From: Pseudomonadota bacterium | GTDB taxonomy: Bacteria > Myxococcota > Myxococcia > Myxococcales > Myxococcaceae | Length of the DNA: 64,000 bases | Direction of reading: 5' to 3' | Assembly: GCA_023426545.1 (NCBI GenBank) | Contig: JAFAAN010000014.1 | Location: 20,849-84,848 of the forward strand | Shown: one piece after another, positions 53,007 to 61,655 of the stretch | How the letters are laid out: each line of letters starts with the position of its first letter | How positions within the stretch are numbered: the first letter of the stretch is position 1 | The notes under the pieces: generated by a model | What the model was told of the DNA's origin: nothing | What the model saw: the letters and a program-made list of their open reading frames with translations, nothing else | Databases searched by the model: none | Translations under genes and position numbers: made by a program

Positions 53007-53972
53007 ATGGGTGCGAGGACGTCGACGTTGGCCGCGGTGGCCGTCGCGGTGAGCATGGCGGGGTGTGCGGGGGGCGTGGCGGAGGAGGCGCCCGCGCTGC
53101 GCTCCGCCGTGGCGGAGCTGGCGTCACCCAACGGGCGGAACTTGAACGGCCGCAACCTCAACGGCCGGAACCTGAACACCACCGAGCTTGGGCAGATGCT
53201 CGTGTCCGTGGACCTCGCGGGCACGCGCCTCGCGGATGAAGTCGTGGGCGGCCCGCGGCTGGAGGGCAGCGTCTTCCACGGTGTATCCGCGGGCGTCCCG
53301 GTGTCCGGCCAGGACTTCCTGGGCGCGCGATTCACCGGCAACCTGGGCAGCGGCGGCACCGTGGCGCTGCGCATCGACGGCATCGAGCCGGGGACGGGCG
53401 CGGACGCGGACGTCTGGGTGTACCGCGTCTCCTACCTCGACGCTGGCGAGGGCCTCTGGAAGCCCGCGTGCCCGGCGGACGACGGCACCGCGCTGGGCGC
53501 CATCCCCGTCCTGGGGCGGTGGGACTACCGCGAGGGGGTGGAGGGCGGCGGCGCGAAGATAACGGACGCCGCGCGCTTCACCTTCGCTTGTGAGGGGGCG
53601 GCCATCGCCAAGTGCGTGCGCTTCGGCTACCGGCCCTGGGCCACCACTTCGGATGGGCAGAGCCTGGCGGACCACCACCAGGCGTGCACGCGCATGGTGC
53701 GCGCGGACTTCTGCGGGGACGGCACGTCGCACACCCAGGACGGAAGCTGGGTGAACCTCCATGACGGCGTCGGCGTGCAGGTGGACTCGGAGGCGTGGCT
53801 GCACGAGGCCGAGTGGGACACGGAGGGCGCGCGCTGCTTCACGCACACGACGCGCGCGACGCAGGTCGTGGGCTGCCCGGAGCGGCTGCAGCCCACCCCG
53901 TGCGGCACGCAGGACCACTTCCAGACGGGCACGCTCCTCATGAGCGAGGTCCCTCCCGGGGGAGGGCAGTGA
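53007..53972 (+). CDS. ADYC-domain lipoprotein with NGRNLN repeat
   Basis: A 321-residue lipoprotein. ATG 53007 gives a signal peptide with lipobox VSMAGC. The mature N terminus carries NGRNLNGRNLNGRNLN, three copies of a six-residue repeat. The main domain contains RVSYLDAGEGLWKPAC, then GAAIAKCVRFGYRPW and MVRADFCGDGTSH. The last matches the ADYC family marker, with Phe in place of Tyr. Many paired Cys suggest disulfides and an extracytoplasmic location. This family is largely myxobacterial and of unknown function. It follows the kinase fusion gene by 188 bases on the same strand. Confidence 0.78.
   Translation: MGARTSTLAAVAVAVSMAGCAGGVAEEAPALRSAVAELASPNGRNLNGRNLNGRNLNTTELGQMLVSVDLAGTRLADEVVGGPRLEGSVFHGVSAGVPVSGQDFLGARFTGNLGSGGTVALRIDGIEPGTGADADVWVYRVSYLDAGEGLWKPACPADDGTALGAIPVLGRWDYREGVEGGGAKITDAARFTFACEGAAIAKCVRFGYRPWATTSDGQSLADHHQACTRMVRADFCGDGTSHTQDGSWVNLHDGVGVQVDSEAWLHEAEWDTEGARCFTHTTRATQVVGCPERLQPTPCGTQDHFQTGTLLMSEVPPGGGQ
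53129..53178 (+). repeat. Short tandem repeat encoding NGRNLN
   Basis: Three near-identical 18-base units, of the form aacggncggaacntgaac, lie in frame near the N terminus of the ADYC lipoprotein. Wobble-position differences between copies show the peptide, not the DNA, is conserved. It may be a binding motif. Confidence 0.7.
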
Positions 53973-54077
53973 GCCTCGGCCTGGGACGAGTGAGGGCTCG
54001 ACAACGAAGCGGCGGGCTCGGGACGCCAGGACGGTTGGCGCATCACGCTGGGGGCCATAGGGTCAGCCCCTTCCGCC

Positions 54078-56042
54078 ATGTCCCGCGCTTTGCTGCCCGA
54101 AAATCATCACCGACTCGTCTCCGAAGCCCTGGCCGCGCTCGACGTCCACAACCTGGTGCTCAGCATCCACGACCCGAGCTTCCCCAGCCTTCCAGCAGAG
54201 GACACTGGCTGGGGCACGCCCTACTCGGAGGGCGCGGCGCGCTTCCTGGCGTTCGCACGGGCGCTGGGCTTCAACGGCATCCAGCTGGGGCCCCAGGGGC
54301 AGCTGACCGAGTTCAACGCCTCGCCCTATGACGGCACGCTCTTCTCGCGCAACGTGCTCAACGTGGCGCTCGCGGCGCTGGAGGCGCCCGAGCCCTGGGG
54401 GGCGCTGCTGCCGCCGGGCCGCGTGGCCGGGCTCGCCGCCAACCGCTCCGCGTCGTTCAGCCCCGGGGAGCGCTTCCGTCAGGCCTTCCGGCTGCAGGCC
54501 GCGCTGCTGAACGAGGCGTGGCGGTCCTTCCGCCAGCAGCGCGCGGAGCCGGGAGCGTCCGCCGCCATCGATGCGCTGGCCTCGCGCTTCGACACGTTCC
54601 GCCAGCAGCACCGGGCCTGGCTGGTGCGGGACGCGCTCTTCGACGTGCTGTGCGAGGAGAAGGGCGAGCCGGACTGGCGGCGCTGGGCGGACTCGCTGGA
54701 TGGGCGCCTGTGGAGCCCGCGCCCCGAGGAGGAAGCGGCGGCCGCCGCGCGCCTGACGCAGCTCGAGCTGCGGTACGCGGACTCGCTGGAGCGCTACGCC
54801 TTCTGCCAGTTCCTGGTCCACGCGCAGCACGAGGCGCTGCGCGAGCGCGCGGGCGCATGGCGGCTGAAGCTGTACGGGGACCTGCAGATTGGCCTGTCGC
54901 CTCGCGACGCGTGGGCGTGGCAGGGCCTCTTCCTGCGCACCTACGTCATGGGCGCGCCGCCGAGCCGCACGAACCCGGATGGCCAGCCCTGGAACTATCC
55001 GGTGATGGACCCGGGGCAGTACTTCGAGGCCGATGACGCGGGGGCGAGCGCCGGGAGCCGCAGCGGGCCCGTGCTGCGCTTCATGAACGCGCGCATGGAC
55101 AAGATGCTGGGCGAGTACGACGGCCTGCGCCTGGACCATCCGCACGGTCTGGTGTGCCCGTGGGTGTACCGCGCGGACCTGCCGGACGCGCTGTGGTCCG
55201 TGCAGCACGGCGCCCGCCTCTTCTCGTCCCCGGACCTGCCGGACCACCCGGTGCTGGCGCGCTTCGCGCTCGTCCGCCCCGGCCAATTGGACCGCGCCGT
55301 GCCGCGCTACGCGGACCGCTGGGTGAAGGACCTCACGCCGGAGCAGGTGCGCCGCTACAGCGTCCTCTTCGACACGGTGGTGGAGGCGGCCCGGCGCAAC
55401 GGGCGGCAGGTGGGTGATTTGCTCGCCGAGGTGCTCAGCACGCTGCCCTATCCGCTGGAGCGCGTGCTGGCGCAGTACGGCCTGGGCCGCTTCCGCGTGA
55501 CGCAGAAGGCGGACCTGGGCAACCCGGTGGACGTCTACCGCAGCGAGAACGTGGGGCCCGAGGACTGGGTGATGGTGGGCAACCACGACACGAAGTCCCT
55601 GTGGCGGCTGGTGACGGACTGGCAGTGGCAGGGCACCCTGCGTGCCCAGGCGGACTACTTGTCCTGGCGCTTGTGCCCGGAGGACTCCGGACGAGAGGCC
55701 CTCGCGCGCGAGCTGGCGGCGAACCCCGGGCGGCTCGCGCAGGCGAAGGTGGCGGACCTGTTCGCCAGCCGCGCGCGCAACGTGATGATGTTCTTCACGG
55801 ACCTGCTGGGGATGCCGGAGACGTACAACACGCCCGGCACGGTGGACGAGCGCAACTGGTCCCTGCGCGTGCCCCAGGACTGGGCGCGGCAGTACCGGGA
55901 GCGGCTGCGCGGAGACGCCGCGGTGAACCTGCCCGCGGCGCTCGCCATGGCGCTGCGGGCCCAGGGGCCGCGTGCGCGTGCGCGGCACCAGCGCCTGTTG
56001 GACGAGCTGGACGCGCTGGCGCGCCAGCTCCGGGCCGGGTGA
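54078..56042 (+). CDS. malQ: 4-Alpha-glucanotransferase (GH77, MalQ-like)
   Basis: A 654-residue glycoside hydrolase family 77 enzyme. Signature positions are GDLQIGLSPRDAWAWQGLFL, catalytic Asp nucleophile in YDGLRLDHPHGL (about residue 350; GH77 usually reads RIDHFRG) and VGNHDTKSLW near residue 500. It disproportionates maltodextrins or acts on glycogen-derived chains. The start is ATG 54078. Its position between an ADYC lipoprotein and an AMIN-like lipoprotein is not telling; no other glycogen genes are in view. Overall length is larger than Escherichia coli MalQ's core, with the N-terminal extension common to bacterial GH77. Confidence 0.85.
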   Translation: MSRALLPENHHRLVSEALAALDVHNLVLSIHDPSFPSLPAEDTGWGTPYSEGAARFLAFARALGFNGIQLGPQGQLTEFNASPYDGTLFSRNVLNVALAALEAPEPWGALLPPGRVAGLAANRSASFSPGERFRQAFRLQAALLNEAWRSFRQQRAEPGASAAIDALASRFDTFRQQHRAWLVRDALFDVLCEEKGEPDWRRWADSLDGRLWSPRPEEEAAAAARLTQLELRYADSLERYAFCQFLVHAQHEALRERAGAWRLKLYGDLQIGLSPRDAWAWQGLFLRTYVMGAPPSRTNPDGQPWNYPVMDPGQYFEADDAGASAGSRSGPVLRFMNARMDKMLGEYDGLRLDHPHGLVCPWVYRADLPDALWSVQHGARLFSSPDLPDHPVLARFALVRPGQLDRAVPRYADRWVKDLTPEQVRRYSVLFDTVVEAARRNGRQVGDLLAEVLSTLPYPLERVLAQYGLGRFRVTQKADLGNPVDVYRSENVGPEDWVMVGNHDTKSLWRLVTDWQWQGTLRAQADYLSWRLCPEDSGREALARELAANPGRLAQAKVADLFASRARNVMMFFTDLLGMPETYNTPGTVDERNWSLRVPQDWARQYRERLRGDAAVNLPAALAMALRAQGPRARARHQRLLDELDALARQLRAG

Positions 56043-56055
56043 CGCGCCCGCGTGC

Positions 56056-56781
56056 TCAGTGCTTCACGTCCACCACGAGGCGGGTGGGCTCACGCAGCTC
56101 CAGGACGCGGTACTCGCCGCGGGCCCGGGTGCCGAGCACCCACGTCACCTCGGCCTCGAAGTCACACGTGCGCACCAGCTCCAGCAGGGTGGGCAGCTTG
56201 GGCTTCAGCTCGGTGGCCGCGACGGTGGCGCGGCCCTGGTCGTCATGGCCGCGCGCCGGCGTGAGGGTGACCTGGAGCCAGGCCTGACCGGCCACGGGCG
56301 TCTCGTCCCCCGAGCCACACTGGATGATGGGCGTGTCCACGTACTGGAGCTGATAGCCGGGCACCTGCGGCCCGTCGAACTCGAACACCACGCGGTCGAA
56401 GTCCGCGTGCGTGCCCGCGCGCACCGAGCGCAGCGTCACCGTCTGGGCCTCTGGGCGCCGCTTCAGCTCCACGGCGCCGGTGGTCCACTCCCGGCTCTTC
56501 ACGTCCTCGGAGGGCGCGTCCTGCGCCGGGACGTCCGAGGGCGGCACGGCGCCGCCGGAAGGCCCGCCCGCCTGCACCTCGTTGCTGGCCGTGTGGACGG
56601 GCGGCCTGGCGGCGGCCTCGCCCTCGCGCGGAATGGTGCCCTCGGGGGGCCGGGTCGAGGGCACGCCCGTCGCCAGGGGCAGGGCCTGCGCCTCGGCGGG
56701 CTCCTCCTTCTTCGAGCATCCCGCGGCCATGAGACATCCGGCCAACCACAGCGACGTCATCCTGCGTCCGGGCAGCGTCAT
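56056..56781 (-). CDS. AMIN-like domain lipoprotein
   Basis: A 241-residue lipoprotein. ATG 56781 has a perfect GGGGAGG site five bases upstream. The signal peptide ends at lipobox LMAAGC, followed by KKEEPAEA and a long Pro/Glu-rich linker. The C-terminal 150 residues form an AMIN-like beta domain: DFDRVVFEFDGPQVPGYQLQ, then GQAWLQVTLTPARGHD and FEAEVTWVLG, ending LREPTRLVVDVKH. AMIN domains direct proteins to the cell envelope, often to peptidoglycan. Its 3' end comes 13 bases after the convergent GH77 stop. The function is unknown. Confidence 0.85.
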   Translation of the reverse strand: MTLPGRRMTSLWLAGCLMAAGCSKKEEPAEAQALPLATGVPSTRPPEGTIPREGEAAARPPVHTASNEVQAGGPSGGAVPPSDVPAQDAPSEDVKSREWTTGAVELKRRPEAQTVTLRSVRAGTHADFDRVVFEFDGPQVPGYQLQYVDTPIIQCGSGDETPVAGQAWLQVTLTPARGHDDQGRATVAATELKPKLPTLLELVRTCDFEAEVTWVLGTRARGEYRVLELREPTRLVVDVKH

Positions 56782-57003
56782 CGTTCCTCCCCTGTCAGCG
56801 CGCCTGCTTCGGGACTCCAGCCCCTCGTCTCGCATGAGCAGCGGCCTGGAGGCCAGTGCCTCGGCGCCAGGGGTTGGGGAGTCTCGCTGAAAATTTCCAG
56901 GGCCTGCCCGTTGCCCCGCGCGTTCACCGCCCCCACGAATGCATGACACAGGATGATGAGGCCGCGACAATCGTCGCACCGCACGAACCGGAGAGCCCCC
57001 CGC

Positions 57004-58311
57004 ATGGTCCCCCTCGACTTGACCTCGCTTCCCCTTCCCTCCAGGGACGACACCACCGTGGGCACGATGGCGCGGGGCCTCGTCGGCAGTGAAATCCTCC
57101 GCATCGCGGCGGAGATTCGCGAGCGGGCCGCCCAGGGCCAGAAGGTGTGCAACCTCACCGTGGGCGACTTCAGCCCGCGCGAGTTCCCCATCCCCGACGC
57201 CCTGCGCGACCACATCACCGCCGCGCTCCAGGCGGGCGAGACGAACTACCCTCCGTCCGATGGTGTGTTGGACCTGCGGCGGGCCGTGCAGCGCCTCTAC
57301 GAGCGCTCGCTGGGGCTGAAGTATCCGCTGGAGGGCATCGTCATCGCGGGCGGCGCACGGCCCATCATCTACGGCACCTACCGCAGCGTGCTGGACGCGG
57401 GGGAGACGGTCGTCTACCCGGTGCCTTCGTGGAACAACAACCACTACGCGCACATGATGGACGCGAAGAGCGCGGTGGTGGTGACGGACGCGGAGCGCGG
57501 CTTCATGCCCACCGTGGAGCAGCTCGCGCCGCACCTGGGCGCCGCGCGCCTGCTGTGCCTGTGCAGCCCGCTCAACCCCACCGGCACCATGATTGAGGCG
57601 GACGTGCTGGGGGCCATCTGCGAGCGCATCGTCGCGGAGAACCGCGAGCGCGAGAAGCAGGGCCGCAAGCCGCTCATCCTCATGTACGACCACATCTACT
57701 GGGTGCTGAGCTTCGGCGCGGCGAAGCACGTCACGCCGGTGGCGCTGGTGCCGGAGGTGGCGCCCTACACGGTGTTCGTGGACGGCATCTCCAAGGCCTT
57801 CGCCGCCACGGGCGTGCGCGTGGGCTGGGGCGTGGGGCCGCCGACGCTCATCTCCCGCATGCGCGACGTGCTCGGCCACGTGGGCGCGTGGGCGCCCAAG
57901 GCGGAGCAGGTGGCGGTGGCGAGGTACCTCGATGATACCGCGGCGACCGAGCGCTTCCTGGACGTCATGCGCCAGCGCGTGGACGCGCGGCTCACGGCCC
58001 TCCACAAGGGCTTCACGCGCATGCGCGAGGCGGGCCTCCCGGTGCGGCACATCGCGCCCCAGGGGGCCATCTACCTGTCGGTGCGCTTCGACCTGGTGGG
58101 CAAGGGGGGCCTGCGCTCCAACGACGACATCCGCAAGCTGCTCCTGGAGAAGGCGAACCTGGGCGTGGTGCCCTTCCAGGCCTTCGGGCTGGACGCGGAC
58201 ACGGGCTGGTTCCGCCTGTCGGTGGGGGCCACGTCGGTGGAGGAAATCGAGGAGGCGCTGCCCAGGGTCGAGGCGACCCTCCGCGAGGTCCTCGCCGCCG
58301 GAACGAAGTAA
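57004..58311 (+). CDS. Class I/II aminotransferase
   Basis: A 435-residue PLP enzyme. The internal aldimine Lys is in DGISKAFAATGVRVGW (about residue 264). Other markers are AGETNYPPSDGVLDLRRAV at the substrate channel, LCSPLNPTGTMIEAD and YDHIYWVLSF. It resembles aspartate/alanine aminotransferases but has a longer insert (REREKQGRKPL). The start ATG 57004 has GGAGAG upstream. The substrate is not clear. It is followed 95 bases later by a transporter on the same strand. Confidence 0.9.
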   Translation: MVPLDLTSLPLPSRDDTTVGTMARGLVGSEILRIAAEIRERAAQGQKVCNLTVGDFSPREFPIPDALRDHITAALQAGETNYPPSDGVLDLRRAVQRLYERSLGLKYPLEGIVIAGGARPIIYGTYRSVLDAGETVVYPVPSWNNNHYAHMMDAKSAVVVTDAERGFMPTVEQLAPHLGAARLLCLCSPLNPTGTMIEADVLGAICERIVAENREREKQGRKPLILMYDHIYWVLSFGAAKHVTPVALVPEVAPYTVFVDGISKAFAATGVRVGWGVGPPTLISRMRDVLGHVGAWAPKAEQVAVARYLDDTAATERFLDVMRQRVDARLTALHKGFTRMREAGLPVRHIAPQGAIYLSVRFDLVGKGGLRSNDDIRKLLLEKANLGVVPFQAFGLDADTGWFRLSVGATSVEEIEEALPRVEATLREVLAAGTK

Positions 58312-58406
58312 GCCGTGCGACAACTGCCCACCGCACACGTTCCTCGGTGTGGGCCTGGGGAATAGGTTCCCCAGCGCCTCGTTGGGCCGCTTACGTGAAT
58401 TCCATC

Positions 58407-59699
58407 ATGCTCAGGCGATTCGTGGACGTCCGGGATGAAGAGGTCGGCGCCGTCCGCTGGTCGTTCCTGTACTTCTTCACGCTGATGTGCGGCTACGCCA
58501 TCCTCCGGCCCATCCGCAACGAGATGGGCACGGCGGGCAGCGTGAAGGGCCTGGACTGGCTCTTCACCGCCACCTTCCTGGTGATGCTGGCGGCGGTGCC
58601 GGCCTTCTCCGCGCTGGTGTCGCGCTGGCCCCGGCGTGTGGTGATTCCGCGCATCTACCGCTTCTTCCTCGTGAACCTGCTGGGCTTCTTCGTGCTGCTG
58701 AAGCTCGGCGTGGCGCGTGAGACGGTGGCGCGCGTCTTCTACGTCTGGCTGAGCGTCTACAACCTGTTCGTCGTCTCCATCTTCTGGAGCTTCATGGCGG
58801 ATGTCTTCGCCAGCGGGCAGGGCAAGCGGCTGTTCGGCTTCATCGCCGCGGGTGGGACGACGGGCATGTTGGTGGGGCCCTTCCTGGTGGGGCGGCTCGC
58901 CGAGCCCGTGGGGCCGGTGAACCTCATCCTCATCTCCGCGGCGCTGCTCGAGGTGAGCGCGTGGTGCGTGCGCCGGCTGAGCGGCTGGGCCCAGGACGTC
59001 CAGCAGCAGCCCGCGGCGGCGGAGGGGCCGCTGGGCGGCGGCGTGCTCGCGGGGCTGCGGCTCATCGTGACGTCGCCGTTCCTGCTCGCGATGGGACTCC
59101 AGGTGCTGCTCTACGCGGCGACCTCCACGTTCCTCTACTTCCAGGAGGTGCGGCTCGTGGCCGAGCTGGGCAAGGACGCGGCCAGCCGCACCGCCCTCTT
59201 CGGTGACATCGACTTCTACGTGCAGCTCGCGACGCTGGGGCTGCAGACGCTCGTCACCGGGCGCGTCCTCTCCCGGCTGGGGCTGGGCGCGGCCCTGGCG
59301 GTGGCGCCGGTGCTCACGGGGCTGGGCTTCCTGGGGCTCGCCGCGATGCCCGCGCTGGGCGTGCTCATCCTCGTCAAGGCGATGCGCGGCGCCAGCCACT
59401 ACGCGCTGGAGCGGCCCTCGCGCGAGGTCCTCTTCACCGCCGTGGACCGCGAGGCGCGCTACAAGTCGAAGAGCTTCATCGACACGGTGGTGTACCGCGG
59501 CAGCGACACGGTGAGCGCGTGGCTCCAGGGCGGCCTCACGAAGCTGGGCCTGGGCATGACGGGCCTGTCACTGGCGGCCGTGCCCCTGGCCGGGCTGTGG
59601 CTGGCGGTGTCGCTGTACCTCGCGCGTCACCAGCGGCAGGCCGCGGCGGCGCCTGCTCCGCTCGCCGCGCCGGTGCCCGAAGAGGCCGCGGTCCGGTAG
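58407..59699 (+). CDS. NTT/ADP-ATP-carrier-like MFS transporter
   Basis: A 430-residue membrane protein with about twelve helices. It begins RFVDVRDEEVGAVRWSFLYFFTLMCGYAILRPIRNEMG, which matches the nucleotide-transporter (Npt/NTT) and related MFS proteins. A long cytosolic loop with QDVQQQPAAAEGPLGGG separates the two halves. The start ATG 58407 has no clear Shine-Dalgarno; GTG 58395 is in frame. NTT members exchange nucleotides across membranes, but free-living bacteria carry uncharacterised relatives. It may have another substrate. Confidence 0.78.
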   Translation: MLRRFVDVRDEEVGAVRWSFLYFFTLMCGYAILRPIRNEMGTAGSVKGLDWLFTATFLVMLAAVPAFSALVSRWPRRVVIPRIYRFFLVNLLGFFVLLKLGVARETVARVFYVWLSVYNLFVVSIFWSFMADVFASGQGKRLFGFIAAGGTTGMLVGPFLVGRLAEPVGPVNLILISAALLEVSAWCVRRLSGWAQDVQQQPAAAEGPLGGGVLAGLRLIVTSPFLLAMGLQVLLYAATSTFLYFQEVRLVAELGKDAASRTALFGDIDFYVQLATLGLQTLVTGRVLSRLGLGAALAVAPVLTGLGFLGLAAMPALGVLILVKAMRGASHYALERPSREVLFTAVDREARYKSKSFIDTVVYRGSDTVSAWLQGGLTKLGLGMTGLSLAAVPLAGLWLAVSLYLARHQRQAAAAPAPLAAPVPEEAAVR

Positions 59700-59745
59700 C
59701 GGCCGTGCACACGCAGTCTGTCCATTCACTCAGGAGGAGTCCCGC

Positions 59746-60921
59746 ATGTCGTTGTCTCGCAGGAGAGTGATTCAGGGAGCGGCCGCGGTCGGTTCGCTCT
59801 GGGCCATGGGTTGCGCGACGACGGGGGCCTCCGGCACCGCCGCGCCCGCCTCCGAGGGGAAGGGGGAGCAGTCCTCCGCGCCGGCCGCGCCGCTGCGCCT
59901 CCTCATCCTGGGGGGCACGGCGTTCCTGGGCCCGGCGCTGGTGGAGTTCGCGCGCTCGCGCGGGCACACCGTCACGCTCTTCAACCGCGGGAGGACGAAC
60001 CCGGGCCTCTTCCCGGACGTGGAGAAGCTCGCGGGGGACCGCGACCCGAACAAGGGCGAGGGCCTCAAGGCGCTGCAGGGCCGGACGTGGGACGCGGTGG
60101 TGGACACCTCCGGCTACGTGCCGCGCGTCGTCCGGGCCTCCGCGGAGCTGCTGGCCCCGCACGTCCGGCACTACGCCTTCGTGTCCTCCATCTCCGTCTA
60201 CAAGGAGCTGGACCGGCACGGGCTCGACGAGACGTCGGCGGTCGCCACGGTGGACGACCCGACGACGGAGGACGTGGGGAAGCACTACGGCGCGCTCAAG
60301 GCGCTGTGCGAGCAGGCGGCCGAGGCCGCCATGCCGGGCCGCGTGCTCAACGTGCGCCCGGGCCTCATCGTCGGCCCGGATGACCCGTCCGACCGCTTCA
60401 CCTACTGGCCCGTGCGCGTGGCCCGGGGCGGCGAGGTCCTGGCGCCCGGGGACGGGGAGGACCCCTTGCAGTTCATCGACGCGCGGGACCTGGCCGCGTG
60501 GATCATCCTCGCCGTGGAGCGCGGAACGACGGGCATCTTCAACGCCACGGGCCCCAGCAAGGACCTGCTGATGCGGGACTTCCTGGCGGCGACCCGGACG
60601 GCGGTGGGCGGCGACGCGCGCTTCACCTGGGTGGACACCGGGTTCCTGGCGAAGCAAAAGGTGGAGCCGTGGTCGGACATGCCCTCCTGGGTGCCGCGCA
60701 CCGGCGAGGAGCGTGGCATCGGCGGGGTGAGCATCGCCAAGGCGCTGGCGGCGGGCCTGACGTTCCGCCCGGCCGCGGACACCCTGCGCGACACGCTGGC
60801 CTGGTTCCAGTCGCTGCCAGCCGAGCGGCAGGCGAAGATGCGCTCCGGGCTTCCGGCCGAACGCGAGAAGGAGGTGCTGGCCGCGTGGCACCAGTCGCGC
60901 GGTAGCGCCACCGCGGGCTGA
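59746..60921 (+). CDS. NAD-dependent epimerase/dehydratase-like protein with Tat and lipobox signals
   Basis: A 391-residue protein of the extended SDR type. The N terminus has a Tat-like SRRRVIQ followed by a hydrophobic stretch ending MGC, which could act as lipobox. The Rossmann motif GGTAFLG lies near residue 58, and a catalytic-type pattern SSISVYKEL with the later Tyr in GKHYGALKALCE is seen. The end is helical. The ATG has AGGAGGAG upstream. Presence of export signals is unusual for an NAD enzyme, as NAD is not expected in the periplasm. It may use a bound cofactor or have lost catalysis. Confidence 0.82.
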   Translation: MSLSRRRVIQGAAAVGSLWAMGCATTGASGTAAPASEGKGEQSSAPAAPLRLLILGGTAFLGPALVEFARSRGHTVTLFNRGRTNPGLFPDVEKLAGDRDPNKGEGLKALQGRTWDAVVDTSGYVPRVVRASAELLAPHVRHYAFVSSISVYKELDRHGLDETSAVATVDDPTTEDVGKHYGALKALCEQAAEAAMPGRVLNVRPGLIVGPDDPSDRFTYWPVRVARGGEVLAPGDGEDPLQFIDARDLAAWIILAVERGTTGIFNATGPSKDLLMRDFLAATRTAVGGDARFTWVDTGFLAKQKVEPWSDMPSWVPRTGEERGIGGVSIAKALAAGLTFRPAADTLRDTLAWFQSLPAERQAKMRSGLPAEREKEVLAAWHQSRGSATAG

Positions 60922-61220
60922 GCCGGCGTCAGGGCTCGGCGGGGTAGAGGGCCGCCCTGGGTGAGGGGGACCCGCGTCGCACCCCCAAGCCCGCAAAGCA
61001 ACGGGGGATGCCCCGATGGACTCGGAGCATCCCCCGGATTTCGACCCATGAGCGGGTTCGCTCTCCCCCTCTGGCGAGCGTGACCCCGGGTCCCCCTTCC
61101 ACAGACGTCACCGCCCCCGCGGCGACGTCTTCCTACCCGCCCTGCATAGGTGTCCGGAGGGCCTTGGACCCCTCCAGCGAAGCTGCGTGTGAAGCGTTCC
61201 CCCTGCTACCCCTGGCCCCT
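60922..61220. other. Intergenic region between convergent genes
   Basis: About 300 bases between the end of the epimerase-like gene (plus) and the end of the hypothetical minus-strand gene at 61221. Apart from the hairpin-rich segment described separately, I see no supported gene. Convergent orientation makes a bidirectional terminator the simplest reading of those hairpins. Confidence 0.5.
60965..61096. repeat. Hairpin-rich segment (nested inverted repeats)
   Basis: An outer 10-bp stem pairs GGGGGACCCG (60965-60974) with CGGGTCCCCC (61087-61096). Inside are CGGGGGATGC (61002-61011) with GCATCCCCCG (61027-61036), and GAGCG-GGTT-CGCTC (61050-61063). A further GACGTC-containing hairpin follows near 61103-61130. 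It has no T tract. It may be a transcript end between convergent genes or an RNA. Confidence 0.4.
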
Positions 61221-61655
61221 TCAGGTGGTGGCCGGTGCCCCCAGCACCGTCACATGGGAGCGGTATGGGCGCTCCCTCACCTGTACCGCCACGTCCCAGG
61301 GCACCGCGGGCCGTGAGAGTGCCCGCAGCCGTGCCTGTGTCTGGGCGCGCCCGAACAGCTGCGGGCGCATGGAGGCCACCCGGGTGACCTCCGCCAGCCT
61401 GGATTGGATGGCGGCCGTCACGGCCGAGCTCGTCAGGACCGCCAGCTGCGCCCGCTTCGCCCCCGCGAAGGTGGCCAGCTCCGGAATGACGATGCCCTCC
61501 AACCTCCCCCCCACCATGTCCAGCCACTCCCCCCGGGAAAAGCGCCCTGGCCGTCGTGCCGTGGCCCTGCTTCCCTTGTCATCGTGCGAAACTGCACCGG
61601 GCCTCACGTCTCCCCCTGAGGCCCCCCGGCCCGGTCCATGCGCGACGCGCGACAT
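61221..61655 (-). CDS. Hypothetical protein
   Basis: A 144-residue open frame with a G-rich Shine-Dalgarno (GGGGGGAAG) five bases before ATG 61655. The first 45 residues are Gly/Arg-rich and low complexity; from FSRGEWLDMVGGRLEG onward the sequence is balanced, with predicted helices (TFAGAKRAQLAVLTSSAVT) and a beta end (VPWDVAVQVRERPYRS). A shorter version from ATG 61517 with GGGGGAG upstream is as likely. There is no known family. The reading is moderately sure because composition and both start sites look natural. Confidence 0.55.
   Translation of the reverse strand: MSRVAHGPGRGASGGDVRPGAVSHDDKGSRATARRPGRFSRGEWLDMVGGRLEGIVIPELATFAGAKRAQLAVLTSSAVTAAIQSRLAEVTRVASMRPQLFGRAQTQARLRALSRPAVPWDVAVQVRERPYRSHVTVLGAPATT

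Noticed and set aside
49909..53127. 1072-codon minus-strand open frame
   Set aside because: Antisense shadow of the kinase-STAND-FGE fusion.
58071..59399. 442-codon minus-strand frame
   Set aside because: Overlaps the NTT-like transporter in antisense and has low-complexity sequence.
60980..61040. c-di-GMP (GEMM-type) riboswitch, suggested by CGCAAAGC
   Set aside because: The flanking conserved GEMM elements are absent and the element is followed by the end of a minus-strand gene, not by a start.
60965..61096. Retron msr/msd region
   Set aside because: Nested repeats suggested this, but there is no reverse transcriptase gene nearby, so I keep only the hairpin description.
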